DNA of 64,000 nucleotides, taken from positions 1,612,001 through 1,676,000 of the forward strand of contig NZ_CP129019.1 in NCBI RefSeq assembly GCF_020524355.2, in the 5' to 3' direction. Shown piece after piece: positions 37,034-45,403 of the stretch (positions are counted from its first letter, which is position 1; every line of letters starts with the position of its first letter). The notes below the pieces were generated by a model. That model was given only the letters and a program-made list of their open reading frames with translations, was not told the DNA's origin and ran no database searches. The translations under genes were made by a program, and so were the position numbers. The stretch comes from Mesobacillus subterraneus (GTDB lineage: Bacteria; Bacillota; Bacilli; Bacillales; Cytobacillaceae).

Positions 37034-37465
37034 TTATAGAATATCCAGCTTAGCTACTAAGGTAACCAAAATTTGAAGGAGCGCCTGGATGTTTACAGCG
37101 ATATCAGTATCAGTTGTCTTGACTTCAACATGCTTTGACCCTTCGATAATTGTTTTTTGTGTATTTCGCTGTTTCGTTTTGATCACTTGCTTGATTTCAT
37201 TTACGACGGCTTTTCCTTTATCTGAATCCCCAATCGCAATGCTTATGACAGCAGCAATTGCAGCTTGGAGACCTAGTTGAAGGGAGATCGCTGCCTGAGT
37301 ATCGGTAGTGTGGACATCGATGCATTCTGAATCTTTGATGATGATCCATTCGAACGACTGTTGTTTTGTGACAATCTTCTGATCAGCTTCCTGCGTAACA
37401 TCCGCATTATTACCTTTTCCAGTATCACAGTGATCCAATGCTCTCCATTTTTTTTCCTTGCTCAT
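37034..37465 (-). CDS. Spore coat protein CotX family (copy 2)
   Basis: 143 aa. Two CotX-type repeats: IIIKDSECIDVHTTDTQAAI followed by a hydrophobic Ala/Ile helix, and TIIEGSKHVEVKTTDTDIAV followed by a hydrophobic end. CotX proteins form the insoluble outer (crust) layer of the spore. The second of two ATGs (37465) is 6 nt after GAGGTG; 37468 is equally possible. Lies 28 nt after the other CotX gene, same strand, clearly a tandem duplicate. Confidence 0.88.
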   Translation of the reverse strand: MSKEKKWRALDHCDTGKGNNADVTQEADQKIVTKQQSFEWIIIKDSECIDVHTTDTQAAISLQLGLQAAIAAVISIAIGDSDKGKAVVNEIKQVIKTKQRNTQKTIIEGSKHVEVKTTDTDIAVNIQALLQILVTLVAKLDIL

Positions 37466-37493
37466 CATTTTCACCTCTTTCAAGATTAATAGA

Positions 37494-37928
37494 TTACAGA
37501 ATGTCCAATTCAGCAACGAGGGCAACCAAAACTTGCAGTAATGCCTGAACATTTACTGCTACATCTGTATCAGTTGTAGTGACGTTGACATCCTTGGAAT
37601 TATTGATGATGATTTTTTGTGTGTTAGACTGCTCTGTGCCCATTTCCTGAATAAGCTGCTGGGCGACGTACTGACCTTGATCAGAGTCACCAATTGTAAT
37701 GCTGATGACTAGCGCGATCGCTAACTGAAGGGCAACTTGCAAGGAAACCGCAGCTTGCGTATCGGTAGTGTGGACCTTGATGTTGCAAGAGTCTTTAATC
37801 CAAATTAATTCATCAGAATCCTGCTCCGTATACTCGAACTGTGTTGCTTCCTGCTCCACATCCGCTTTTTTCTTGCAGCTTTTACCAGAATGGTGCGGTT
37901 TGTGGTGATCATGATAATAGTTTGACAT
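37494..37928 (-). CDS. cotX: Spore coat protein CotX family (copy 1)
   Basis: 144 aa with a His/Lys-rich N-terminus (HDHHKPHHSGKSCKKK), then the same two-repeat layout as its neighbour: LIWIKDSCNIKVHTTDTQAA and KIIINNSKDVNVTTTDTDVA, each followed by a hydrophobic helix. Start at ATG 37928 with AAAGGAG 7 nt upstream. Upstream gene of the CotX pair. Crust/outer coat role known for the family; expected in late mother-cell expression. Confidence 0.88.
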   Translation of the reverse strand: MSNYYHDHHKPHHSGKSCKKKADVEQEATQFEYTEQDSDELIWIKDSCNIKVHTTDTQAAVSLQVALQLAIALVISITIGDSDQGQYVAQQLIQEMGTEQSNTQKIIINNSKDVNVTTTDTDVAVNVQALLQVLVALVAELDIL

Positions 37929-38017
37929 TGCTTTCACTCCTTTTAATCTAGTATGGAATATCTTATTAATGAAACCTCTCGATAGCTTGTGTATATACCC
38001 CAAGTAGAGTCCATATT

Positions 38018-38050
38018 GAAAAAAATAGACACCCGTCTAAAAGGGTGTCT
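38018..38050 (-). terminator. Terminator between the CotW-like and CotX genes
   Basis: AGACACCC / GGGTGTCT stem; on the minus strand it is followed by ATTTTTTTC. Confidence 0.85.
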
Positions 38051-38060
38051 GGGGGTTAGG

Positions 38061-38279
38061 CTATTTTTTCTCAGAATCTTTACTAGGCTTAGTGTTTCCA
38101 TTGACAAAAGAGTCTACTTGCTTGCTTAGGTCTTCAACTAAATCTTTAATAGCCTTTTTCTTATCGTCCGTGATCTTATCCTTTAAATCCTTTTTGTCAA
38201 TACCGTTTTTCTGCAGGATGTCTGTTACAAATAAATCGACAAGACTATTTGGAATTGGGTTTGGTTTATTATCGCTCAA
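38061..38279 (-). CDS. CotW-like small spore coat protein
   Basis: 72 aa, charged. The pattern LVDLFVTDILQKNGIDKKDLK, then DDKKKAIKDLVEDLSKQVD, resembles CotW of the B. subtilis cotVWXYZ cluster, and it is next to two CotX genes. The TTG at 38279 follows GGGAG at about 9 nt; an upstream ATG at 38318 lacks a ribosome site. Likely spore crust component, by similarity and context. Confidence 0.7.
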   Translation of the reverse strand: MSDNKPNPIPNSLVDLFVTDILQKNGIDKKDLKDKITDDKKKAIKDLVEDLSKQVDSFVNGNTKPSKDSEKK

Positions 38280-38484
38280 TATAATCACTCCCTGAACATT
38301 ATTTCGTCTTATTAACATATGAATCCAAATTAAAAAGGACAGGGCGGAAATCTTGAACTTGAGGATGTTCTCTTAGTTTTAATCATGAATAGGCAAAAAT
38401 ATAATTGTCTAATTATCGTTGCTTGAACTATTTTGCTTTTAAAGTTAGAGTTATTTTATACATATTAAAAGAAGGTGTCAGCAT

Positions 38485-40368
38485 TTGAGCAAGAGGTATT
38501 TTACCATTGGGATGGCAGGGCATATTGACCACGGCAAAACGTCGCTGACCAAGGCGTTGACGAACGTCGATACGGACCGCCTGAAAGAAGAAAAAGAACG
38601 GCAAATTTCAATAGAACTTGGCTTTGCGCCATTATATGAGGATGAGGAACTGCAAATTTCCGTTGTGGATGTACCGGGACATGAGCGCTTCATCCGGCAG
38701 ATGATTGCGGGAGTAGCAGGAATTGACCTAGTAGTACTGGTGGTTGCAGCAGATGAAGGTGTCATGCCACAAACAAGGGAGCATCTTGATATTCTTGGAT
38801 TTCTCGGAATTCGTTCCGGCATAATTGCGATTACAAAGATTGACCGCGTTGAAGAGGAATTCGTTGAACTTGTGAAGGATGATATTTTAGGTGAACTTGA
38901 AGGGACGGTGTTTGAGAATGCGCCGTTCATGATGGTCGATAGTCTATCTAAAAAAGGTATCCATGAATTAAAAGAATTGATAATAGAAATGCTGAAAGAG
39001 CAAGAAATGCGTGATGCCAAGGGAGCCTTCCGTCTGCCGATAGATCAGGTATTTACTGTCAAGGGACAAGGTACTGTAGTACGAGGTACTGTTTACGAAG
39101 GTACAGTCGAAGAGGGACAGCTGTTGAAGGTAATGCCGTCCGGACTTGAAGTAAGAGCACGTCAGCTGCAGGTGCATCATCAGTCAGCAAAGGCGGCTTT
39201 TGCAGGCCAGAGGGCAGCCATCAATCTATCAGGTGTTTCGAAGGATGATCTTGAACGCGGTGAAGTCCTTGTTTCATCGGAACATTTTATCGTTACGAAT
39301 ACGATTGATGTCGCAATCAGGGTTGTCGAGGACCTCGAGCATTTAGTAAAACAAAGGACACCAATTAAGTGTCATATTGGTACCGCGGAAGTAATGGGCC
39401 GGATTGTCTTTTTTGACCGGAATGAACTTAAAGAAGACAACGGAGAAATTCTTTGCCAGCTCCGTCTGGATGAAAAAATAGTCACGAAGCGTGGGGACCG
39501 GTTCATCGTACGACGGCCAAGTCCGCAGGAAACAATTGGCGGGGGTTGGGTAATTGATCCGCGCGGCAATAAATATCGTTTTGGCAAGCAAACTATTGAA
39601 GAGCTCGAGAAAAAGAAGGCAGGCACACCAATTGAACGAATTAATGCCGCATTATATGAAGCAAAAAGTTTATCTGTCGAAGACCTGATAAAGCGAACTG
39701 CTCTTGATGAAGGATCGATACTGGCCAATCTGAATGATGATCAATTCGTCCAGATTTCCAATAAGGAATACGCTCTTTCAGCGGTTGTCGAAGTCATTGA
39801 AGAAGATATCAAGGACCGGCTGGAAGATTTCCATCAAGAAAACTCAATGAGAACTGGGATGAACAAAGCGGAATTACTTCAGTCTCTGCAAAAATCATTT
39901 TCTAAAATTTTGCTTGAATTCATTATCGATAATGGCATCAACAAAGGCTTATTTTGCAGGAAAGAACAGTATATTTACCTGGCGAGCTTTGTGCCGAATG
40001 TCCCGAAAAACTGGGTGAAGCGGACAGAGAATATGCTTAATGAACTTAAGGCAGATGGCATGAAGGTTGCTTATCTGAATGATTATATAAAAAATGCTGG
40101 CATCCCGGACTCCATTGCGGTTGAATTGAGACGATTCCTTGAAGATCAGGGTGAGATTGTCATGCTTGATGATCAATATGCCTGGTATGGAACTCATTTT
40201 GCCGATGCGGTTGAGAGGCTAAGAAACCATACAGGGGATGAGTTTGAAGTTCCCCAGGCTAAGGAAGCAGTGGAGTTATCAAGGAAATATATGATTCCGT
40301 TCCTGGAGCGTCTTGATTCACTCGGGTACACAAGAAGAGTAGAGAATAAGAGGGTTTGGCGGAAATAA
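38485..40368 (+). CDS. selB: SelB, selenocysteine-specific translation elongation factor
   Basis: Delivers selenocysteinyl-tRNA to the ribosome at UGA codons that carry a SECIS hairpin. 627 aa. GTPase motifs: AGHIDHGKTSLTKAL (P-loop), DVPGHERFIRQMIAG (G3), TKID (G4). EF-Tu-like domains 2 and 3 follow, then a long C-terminal region of winged helices (RINAALYEAKSLSVEDLIKR and later blocks) that reads the SECIS loop. TTG start after AAGGTG. No selA, selD or tRNA-Sec gene is adjacent. Two UGA-containing genes within 8 kb (42.3-42.7 and 46.3-46.7 kb) are its likely targets. Confidence 0.96.
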   Translation: MSKRYFTIGMAGHIDHGKTSLTKALTNVDTDRLKEEKERQISIELGFAPLYEDEELQISVVDVPGHERFIRQMIAGVAGIDLVVLVVAADEGVMPQTREHLDILGFLGIRSGIIAITKIDRVEEEFVELVKDDILGELEGTVFENAPFMMVDSLSKKGIHELKELIIEMLKEQEMRDAKGAFRLPIDQVFTVKGQGTVVRGTVYEGTVEEGQLLKVMPSGLEVRARQLQVHHQSAKAAFAGQRAAINLSGVSKDDLERGEVLVSSEHFIVTNTIDVAIRVVEDLEHLVKQRTPIKCHIGTAEVMGRIVFFDRNELKEDNGEILCQLRLDEKIVTKRGDRFIVRRPSPQETIGGGWVIDPRGNKYRFGKQTIEELEKKKAGTPIERINAALYEAKSLSVEDLIKRTALDEGSILANLNDDQFVQISNKEYALSAVVEVIEEDIKDRLEDFHQENSMRTGMNKAELLQSLQKSFSKILLEFIIDNGINKGLFCRKEQYIYLASFVPNVPKNWVKRTENMLNELKADGMKVAYLNDYIKNAGIPDSIAVELRRFLEDQGEIVMLDDQYAWYGTHFADAVERLRNHTGDEFEVPQAKEAVELSRKYMIPFLERLDSLGYTRRVENKRVWRK

Positions 40369-40430
40369 CCCTATCAAATGGATTATTGAACGGTGCAGTT
40401 CTTGCACACATTCCTAACCATGGGTATAGG

Positions 40431-40846
40431 TTCGGACAAATCAGAAGAAAACCAAGAGGATTTTGTCCGAACCCGAGTGAACTTCGGACAAATTAGAAGG
40501 AATGCAAGGGGATTTTGTCCGAACATGAGTGAACTTCGGACAAATTAGAAGGAAACCAACTGGATTTTGTCCGAACATGAGTGAACTTCGAACAAAGTAG
40601 AAGAAAACCAAGGGGATTTTGTCCGAACAAGGGTAAACTTCGGACAAATTAGAAGGAATGCAACTGGATTTTGTCCGAACATGAGTGAACTTCGGACAAA
40701 TTAGAAGGAATGCAATGGGATTTTGTCCGAACATGAGTGAACTTCGGACAAATTAGAAGGAATGCAATGGGATTTTGTCCGAACATGAGTGAACTTCGGA
40801 CAAATTAGAAGGCACCCAACTGGATTTTGTCCGATCCCGAGAGTAT
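40431..40846 (+). repeat. Eight tandem 52-bp repeats with internal inverted repeat
   Basis: Units begin at 40431, 40483, 40535, 40587, 40639, 40691, 40743 and 40795, exactly 52 bp apart. Each contains TTCGGACAAA, a variable 18-20 bp middle (AGAAGGAATGCAA or similar) and TTTTGTCCGAA, so each unit can fold into a 10-bp hairpin; ATGAGTGAAC links units. Fills most of the selB-DUF3231 gap. Not a CRISPR array: the variable part is short and similar between units. Confidence 0.9.
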
Positions 40847-40871
40847 CCTTCGTACAGATTCGATGATCAAT

Positions 40872-40911
40872 AAAAAACAGCAGACCCTATTCGGGAATCT
40901 GCTGTTTTTTC
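40872..40911. terminator. Bidirectional intrinsic terminator
   Basis: AAAAAACAGCAGA / TCTGCTGTTTTTT stem, T-runs on both strands, between the repeat array and the minus-strand DUF3231 gene. Confidence 0.9.
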
Positions 40912-40941
40912 TTCTCAGAACTATTTACATAATAATATTAT

Positions 40942-41480
40942 TTAACTCTCTGTAGATTTAACTTGCAATGGAGGAGGGATTAGCCATCCTTTAGTTTTAT
41001 TCATTTTGAGCATTTTAGCTCCGAATTGCGCTTTTGACATATGAAACTGACCATACATTGCTGCTATATCTTCCCTGATCGATTGCCCAATAATGGTGCT
41101 TGCAGCTACTAAGCCTTCCGCAACATCCTTTGAAACAGCAGCGGCAATTTCAGGATCACTGAATCTTGCTCCCGGTGGAATATCTTCCAGGTGAGCAACC
41201 GGACGTTCAGGAGGTGAGGGAGGAAGCCCAATTCCATTTAGCTTAAGCAATTCTTCAACCTGCTTGTTTTCTTCCTGCATCGCTTCAATTGCTTCTTGAA
41301 CAAGTTTTTCGAGATCCTCATCACCAATATGATTGATAAATGTCTGGTATGCAGCAATCAATCCGTGATTGACGGAAAGATGGCTCCCGTGCCATAAACC
41401 TCACCATAATGCATTGGTTCATCTTTAGGATTCCCGCTTAAAATTCCCATGATCGTACTCCTTATCGTTTCCATATTCAT
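40942..41480 (-). pseudogene. DUF3231 family protein, one-base frameshift
   Basis: The N-terminal part (TIRSTIMGILSGNPKDEP, MHYGEVYGTG) is in one frame from ATG 41480 (AAGGAG 8 nt upstream) and meets a stop. The rest (SHLSVNHGLIAAYQTFINH onward, to 40942) is in the next frame. Adding one G to GGG at 41396-41398 joins them into the standard DUF3231 sequence. DUF3231 proteins are helical, ferritin-like and common in Bacillus; coat association has been suggested. The same kind of homopolymer break as exoA and hutG. Confidence 0.8.
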
Positions 41481-41717
41481 TGCTTTTCTCCTTATTAAAG
41501 GAAGTTGGTCCATTGATTATTTTTCATAGTCCTGACGAATTGATCCTTATGTTTTCATGGAAAATAAAGGGTGGAATAATTCGAATGACGAATTACATCA
41601 TTAGAGGAAATCTACTTTCTGAAACACGCGTTTGGTGGATAAAAGAGTACAATTGTTTAGAACATCAAGCTCTGTTTTTAAAAAGTTATGTTACAGTAAC
41701 AGTGAAAGGGTGATTCT

Positions 41718-42299
41718 TTGAATAAATCAGTTTTAGCGATTATTTTGGCTACAGGCTTGTTTTTTGCTGGATGCACTAATGATCTGGCAAATGACATCGA
41801 ACAAGACCAAAACACAATTGAACACGCAATGTTAGAAAGTGGAATCGATACCGACAACATAATCTATACTGAAAAAATACAGACTGAGGATGCATTTTCT
41901 ATTTACCAAATAACAAATGGGTATGGCATTCTTCAGTATGTAAATACAAATAAAGGATGGCAATACAGAGGGGCGTCTGGTTTTGAACAAGCATCATCCG
42001 GAAAACTTGAGCCTGTAACATTTGGAACTGCAACATGGTTAATGGGGGATTACTCCTCGAAAGGAAATAATACATACAAGACAGTATTCATCGGAGAAAT
42101 TCATGAAGCGGATATTGCTAAGGTCATTTTAGAGGTTAATCAAGGCAAGTATCATGCAAAGATTTTAACGAGTGATAATAGGAAATTCTGGTTCCATTTA
42201 TTAAATGTTGAAGATTCCCCAAGCGATATAACAAAGATTTCCGGATATTCTTCTGACGGGAAATTAGTATATGAAAATTATCTCAACTTGCCTGAATGA
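41718..42299 (+). CDS. Putative lipoprotein (193 aa)
   Basis: Lipoprotein signal peptide with lipobox LFFAGC (Cys about residue 19), so probably exported and lipid-anchored. The mature part is acidic at first (DIEQDQNTIEHAML) and then a beta-rich domain (GYGILQYVNTNKGWQYRG; TYKTVFIGEIHEADIAKVIL). No family recognised. TTG start with AAGGGTG at good spacing. The 41481-41717 gap before it holds nothing I can name. Confidence 0.72.
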   Translation: MNKSVLAIILATGLFFAGCTNDLANDIEQDQNTIEHAMLESGIDTDNIIYTEKIQTEDAFSIYQITNGYGILQYVNTNKGWQYRGASGFEQASSGKLEPVTFGTATWLMGDYSSKGNNTYKTVFIGEIHEADIAKVILEVNQGKYHAKILTSDNRKFWFHLLNVEDSPSDITKISGYSSDGKLVYENYLNLPE

Positions 42300-42334
42300 G
42301 AAAGAGCTTGGTTATTCCAAGCTCTTTCTCATTC
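42297..42334. terminator. Strong hairpin between convergent genes
   Basis: Perfect 14-bp stem GAGAAAGAGCTTGG / CCAAGCTCTTTCTC with a 5-nt loop. No long T-run; its position between convergent genes suggests a terminator. Confidence 0.6.
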
Positions 42335-42658
42335 CCCGAAAAAACCTTCGTATATTTTAGTGATATCATCCCTTAACTTTTCAACCTGGACAATCCGGGC
42401 TTCCCTTAAATATTCACGTCCATCTGCATATAGGACAAGGACGGGAACAGTGAATGCCATTAAGAATCCTGCGATTTCTTCGACCTTTCCCGCATTTACT
42501 AACCGGGTTTCGATTTTCGGGAAATCTCTCATCACTTCCTCAACCTGAGGAAGCAGACCATGGCAGACGCTTCAGCTATCAGTCAATACATAAATAAAGC
42601 TTAATTCATTGTCACTGATCAAGCTTTTAACTTCATCAATTGTTGTTAGTTCTCTCAT
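42329..42658 (-). CDS. Thioredoxin-like selenoprotein with UxxC motif (in-frame UGA)
   Basis: One open frame of 109 codons from ATG 42658 (AAGGAGG 8-9 nt upstream) to 42329, interrupted only by TGA at codon 29 (42574-42572). With Sec there, the active site reads DSUSVCHGLLPQVEE, a UxxC version of the CSVCH motif of Bacillus thioredoxin-fold homologues. Downstream features fit thioredoxin: VPVLVLYADG contains the cis-Pro. A 7-bp SECIS-like hairpin begins 18 nt after the UGA, and selB is 2 kb away. Read as a stop, the gene would lose its active site. Likely a redox protein; substrate unknown. A pseudogene is the alternative. Confidence 0.82.
42535..42553 (-). promoter_or_regulatory. SECIS-like stem-loop in the UxxC gene
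   Basis: mRNA sense: CUUCCUC / GAGGAAG perfect 7-bp stem with loop AGGUU. It begins 18 nt after the UGA. GG at loop positions 2-3 matches bacterial SECIS loops such as that of E. coli fdhF. Confidence 0.75.
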
Positions 42659-42766
42659 TTGATATACCTCCTTATCTTATTGATACCCATTTAAAAAAAG
42701 AATAGCCTTATGCATAGTAATCATACTATAAAAAGGGTAATGGGTATAATAAGGAGGGGTGATAGA

Positions 42767-43363
42767 ATGGGCAATCCATGGAATGAACGTTTTGGGTCTG
42801 AACAATATGTATACGGTGAGGAACCGAACCTATTTATAAAAAGCCAGGTACATAGGCTGGACAAGGGGAGAAAAGTTGTATGTTTCGCGGAAGGAGAAGG
42901 CAGGAATGCTGTATACCTTGCGAAACAAGGTCTTGATGTGACAGCTTACGACTATGCGCCGAATGGGTTGAAGAAAACTGAAGCGCTGGCTGAAAGCAAT
43001 GGAGTGAAAATCAAGACTGAACAGAAGGACCTAATCCATGATCTAGTACCAAATGCCGAATTCGACGCAGCGATCATGGTTTTCTGCCATTTTGCTAAAC
43101 AAGACCAAAAGACTGTATTTGATAAATTAGTATCGGCTGTAAGACCAGGTGGCATAGTGATGCTTGAAGTATATTCAGAGGACCAGGTCCAATATGGAAC
43201 AGGCGGGCTAAAAACAGTGGATATGCTTTACGATCCAGCAAACTTGTTACAATGGCTGAAAGGTTATAAAACATTGCATTTCTTCTACGGAGAACAGGAA
43301 CGAATTGAAGGTCAATTGCATACCGGGACCGGTCATGTGATCCAGGTAATTTTAGAAAAATAA
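42767..43363 (+). CDS. Class I SAM-dependent methyltransferase (TehB/YjhP-like)
   Basis: 198 aa. SAM-binding motif I is VVCFAEGEGRNAVYLAKQG, followed by LDVTAYDYAP (motif II acidic residue) and FDAAIMVFCHF. The N-terminal MGNPWNERFGSEQYVYGEEPN is typical of small tellurite-resistance-type methyltransferases in Bacillus. These can methylate Te, Se or thiol compounds, which is of interest next to selenoprotein genes, but the substrate is not shown. ATG 42767 is 7-8 nt after AAGGAGG. Confidence 0.85.
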   Translation: MGNPWNERFGSEQYVYGEEPNLFIKSQVHRLDKGRKVVCFAEGEGRNAVYLAKQGLDVTAYDYAPNGLKKTEALAESNGVKIKTEQKDLIHDLVPNAEFDAAIMVFCHFAKQDQKTVFDKLVSAVRPGGIVMLEVYSEDQVQYGTGGLKTVDMLYDPANLLQWLKGYKTLHFFYGEQERIEGQLHTGTGHVIQVILEK

Positions 43364-43377
43364 AGCTTAGTATAATC

Positions 43378-43409
43378 AGCGACTCTTCTGAAAAGAAGGT
43401 CGCTTTTTT
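43378..43409 (+). terminator. Intrinsic terminator
   Basis: AGCGAC-CTTCT / AGAAGGTCGCT stem with GAAA loop and T-run. Confidence 0.85.
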
Positions 43410-43527
43410 CTATTTTTGCAAGGATTTTCCAAGAGTTTGTCGAATTTAATACAGAGGAAAATTGAAATGGTACAGGGCAAGAGATTTTAACCAGAGAGAG
43501 TATAATAGAGAATTTTTGGGGGGCTAT

Positions 43528-44244
43528 ATGAAAGAAACAATCCATAGTTATGAGGATTTATTAAGAATGTTGGATCATCTTTTGAAACAAGAAAGTGATT
43601 TCGATTGGGATCAATTTTACTCTGATCGAGCAAGGAAAATTCCTTTTTTTAAAAATTATCCCGATGAGAACTTGGTGGAATATATTGAAACGAAGAAAAT
43701 TAATACGGGTAAAGTGTTGGAATTAGGCTGTGGACCTGGAAGGAATGCTATTTATTTGGCTAGGAATGACTTTAATGTTGATGCTGTCGACCAATCAACA
43801 GAAGGGCTGGAGTGGGCTAGAGAAAGGGCAAAGGAACAAAATGTACAAGTGGATTTTATTCAAAGCAATATTTTTGATTTCGCTATTGCAGAAGGTACAT
43901 ATGATCTTGTCTATGATTCTGGCTGCTTTCATCATATCCCTCCTCATAGGAGAATGAGTTATATTGAGCTGGTAAAGAGAGCTTTAAAGCCTGGTGGTTT
44001 CTTCGCGCTAACCTGTTTTGTTCTGGGAGGAGAGCTTGGCGGAGCCGCTATTTCCGATTGGGAGGTCTATAGAGGTAGAAGCATGAGAGGCGGTTTAGGT
44101 TTTACGGATGAAAAACTCAAGGAGATTTTTCACGACTTTAAAGCAGTTGAAATCCGAAAAATGAAGGACATGGGACCAGAATCTTCCGAATTTGGAACAT
44201 CTGCACTTTTAGCTGCATTATTCAAAAAAGAAACTATGGAGTGA
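43528..44244 (+). CDS. Class I SAM-dependent methyltransferase
   Basis: 238 aa. Motif I VLELGCGPGRNAIYLARN, motif II VDAVDQSTEGLEWA, motif III DLVYDSGCFHHIPPHRR, and LKPGGFFALTCF. This GCFHHIPPHRR form is seen in Bacillus methyltransferases of the UbiE/TehB-like group. Start at ATG 43528 after GGGGGG; an extended N-terminus is possible but has no ribosome site. Stop lies 4 nt inside the longest Nudix frame, so the two are probably an operon. Substrate unknown. Confidence 0.85.
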   Translation: MKETIHSYEDLLRMLDHLLKQESDFDWDQFYSDRARKIPFFKNYPDENLVEYIETKKINTGKVLELGCGPGRNAIYLARNDFNVDAVDQSTEGLEWARERAKEQNVQVDFIQSNIFDFAIAEGTYDLVYDSGCFHHIPPHRRMSYIELVKRALKPGGFFALTCFVLGGELGGAAISDWEVYRGRSMRGGLGFTDEKLKEIFHDFKAVEIRKMKDMGPESSEFGTSALLAALFKKETME

Positions 44245-44249
44245 ACGAG

Positions 44250-44705
44250 TTGGGATATATCAGAGAGTTAAGAAAACTAGTGGGCCACAGGCCGCTTATT
44301 TTGCCAGGAGCTGTTGTGCTTGTTTTTAACAATAAAGGTCAATTACTTCTTCAGCATAGAAGTGACGGCGGCTGGGGTCTTCCAGGAGGATTGATGGAAC
44401 TAGGAGAGAGCCTCGAAGAAACTGCAAGAAGAGAAGTAAAAGAAGAAACGGGACTCGACATTGGAGAACTGAAGCTTGAGGGCGTAGTATCAGGTGCAGA
44501 ATATTATTTAAAGGTAGCCAATGGCGACGAACTCTACTCAGTGACTACAGTCTATTCCACAAATGAATATGTCGGGGAACTAGAGATAGATGAACTTGAA
44601 TCAATCGATCTTCAATTCTTTAGCTTGGATCAATTGCCTGAAGACTTGCAAAAAAGTTACATGGATTATATAAAACATTATCTTCAAAATTACGCCATAG
44701 AATAG
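44250..44705 (+). CDS. Nudix hydrolase
   Basis: Hydrolyses a nucleoside diphosphate linked to another group. Nudix box GGLMELGESLEETARREVKEETGLD matches Gx5Ex7REUxEExGU fully (first 20: GGLMELGESLEETARREVKE). 151 aa. The TTG at 44250 is 8 nt after TATGGAG and gives the GYIRELRKLVGHRP start common in this Bacillus subgroup; the GTG at 44241 overlaps the ribosome site. Immediately follows the methyltransferase gene. Confidence 0.9.
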   Translation: MGYIRELRKLVGHRPLILPGAVVLVFNNKGQLLLQHRSDGGWGLPGGLMELGESLEETARREVKEETGLDIGELKLEGVVSGAEYYLKVANGDELYSVTTVYSTNEYVGELEIDELESIDLQFFSLDQLPEDLQKSYMDYIKHYLQNYAIE

Positions 44706-44766
44706 TGAAAAAGATTTGTGGCTCATTGTCCCGAAGTCGAGAAAGTCAATTAAAAGAGGTGTTCAA

Positions 44767-45159
44767 ATGATCGCTGACCAAAGATGGGAAGATTTCTATT
44801 GTGATGAAGTATTATCAGGTAAAACCCCGGTTGAAAAAGTATTTGAAACGGAGCAGACTCTCGCGTTTTATCACACCCGGCCATATTATGAGGTACATAT
44901 TATAGTCATTCCCAAAAAACATATTTTATCCTTTTTAACAGTATCCAGTGAGGAAAATGAAATTTTGATTGATGTGCTTCAAGTTGTGAAGCAGATTGCC
45001 TCTAAGCTTGAAAAGGATTATGGGGCCTGCACGATTTCGACTAACATTGGAAACTACCAAAGCAATAAGCATATGCACTGGCATGTCCATTTTGGTGCAA
45101 GGGTTCGTGACGAACAAGGACGGTTGCTTCATGATCACGAAAAAAATAATGGCTCATAA
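44767..45159 (+). CDS. HIT-family protein
   Basis: Histidine-triad nucleotide-binding/hydrolase protein, 130 aa. The triad HMHWHVHFG (HxHxHxx pattern) lies near the C-terminus after the core strands YEVHIIVIPKKHILSF. Start at ATG 44767, 6 nt after GAGGTG. Third gene of the methyltransferase-Nudix-HIT group; it could clean up nucleotide by-products, which is speculation. Confidence 0.9.
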   Translation: MIADQRWEDFYCDEVLSGKTPVEKVFETEQTLAFYHTRPYYEVHIIVIPKKHILSFLTVSSEENEILIDVLQVVKQIASKLEKDYGACTISTNIGNYQSNKHMHWHVHFGARVRDEQGRLLHDHEKNNGS

Positions 45160-45168
45160 TTGTACACA

Positions 45169-45198
45169 TTGACCATGTTGACTTGGCAGTCTTAGAAT
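45169..45198 (+). promoter_or_regulatory. Promoter of a 24-aa membrane peptide gene
   Basis: TTGACC, 18-nt spacer, TAGAAT, 32 nt upstream of the small ORF. Confidence 0.5.
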
Positions 45199-45229
45199 AT
45201 GTGAATCAATTAAAATTGAGGGGTTAAAA

Positions 45230-45304
45230 ATGAAAAATAAGGTATCCGCTATGATTATGTGGGGAACAGCCATTTATTTGGCGGTACTTTTTTTAAACCG
45301 TTAA
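45230..45304 (+). CDS. 24-residue single-span membrane peptide
   Basis: ATG at 45230 with GAGGGG 6 nt upstream. The product is one basic N-terminus plus one hydrophobic helix (SAMIMWGTAIYLAVLFL) ending in Asn-Arg. It has its own promoter. Could be a small regulatory membrane peptide or a type I toxin-like peptide; no antisense RNA is obvious. Unrecognised. Confidence 0.5.
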   Translation: MKNKVSAMIMWGTAIYLAVLFLNR

Positions 45305-45355
45305 GAGGTGTTGAGAAGGTTACATAATCACCTTATGCAATCGATTAAGAAGACC

Positions 45356-45398
45356 TGAAAAAAATAGAGTTCTTCATATTAAAATGAAGGACTCTATT
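45356..45398 (-). terminator. Terminator of the coiled-coil gene
   Basis: ATAGAGT-CTTCAT / ATGAAG-ACTCTAT stem; on the minus strand followed by TTTTTTTC. Confidence 0.85.
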
Positions 45399-45403
45399 AT
45401 CAC

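Noticed and set aside
37929..38010. Sigma-E/K promoter for the CotX genes
   Set aside because: CATACTAGA and TATATACACA resemble -10 boxes, but no matching -35 is at the right spacing.
38478..39020. 180-aa minus-strand Ser-rich ORF
   Set aside because: Shadow of selB; long Ser/Ile runs are typical of antisense frames.
40431..40846. CRISPR-like regular array
   Set aside because: The units are 52 bp with almost no unique spacer; the middle parts are near copies of each other and no cas genes are present.
41396..41398. Selenocysteine reading of the UGA in the DUF3231 gene
   Set aside because: The family match jumps to another frame before that UGA, so it is an indel and not recoding.
38319..42328. 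tRNA-Sec or selA near selB
   Set aside because: No cloverleaf of ~95 nt and no PLP-enzyme frame is visible here; the genes must be elsewhere if present.
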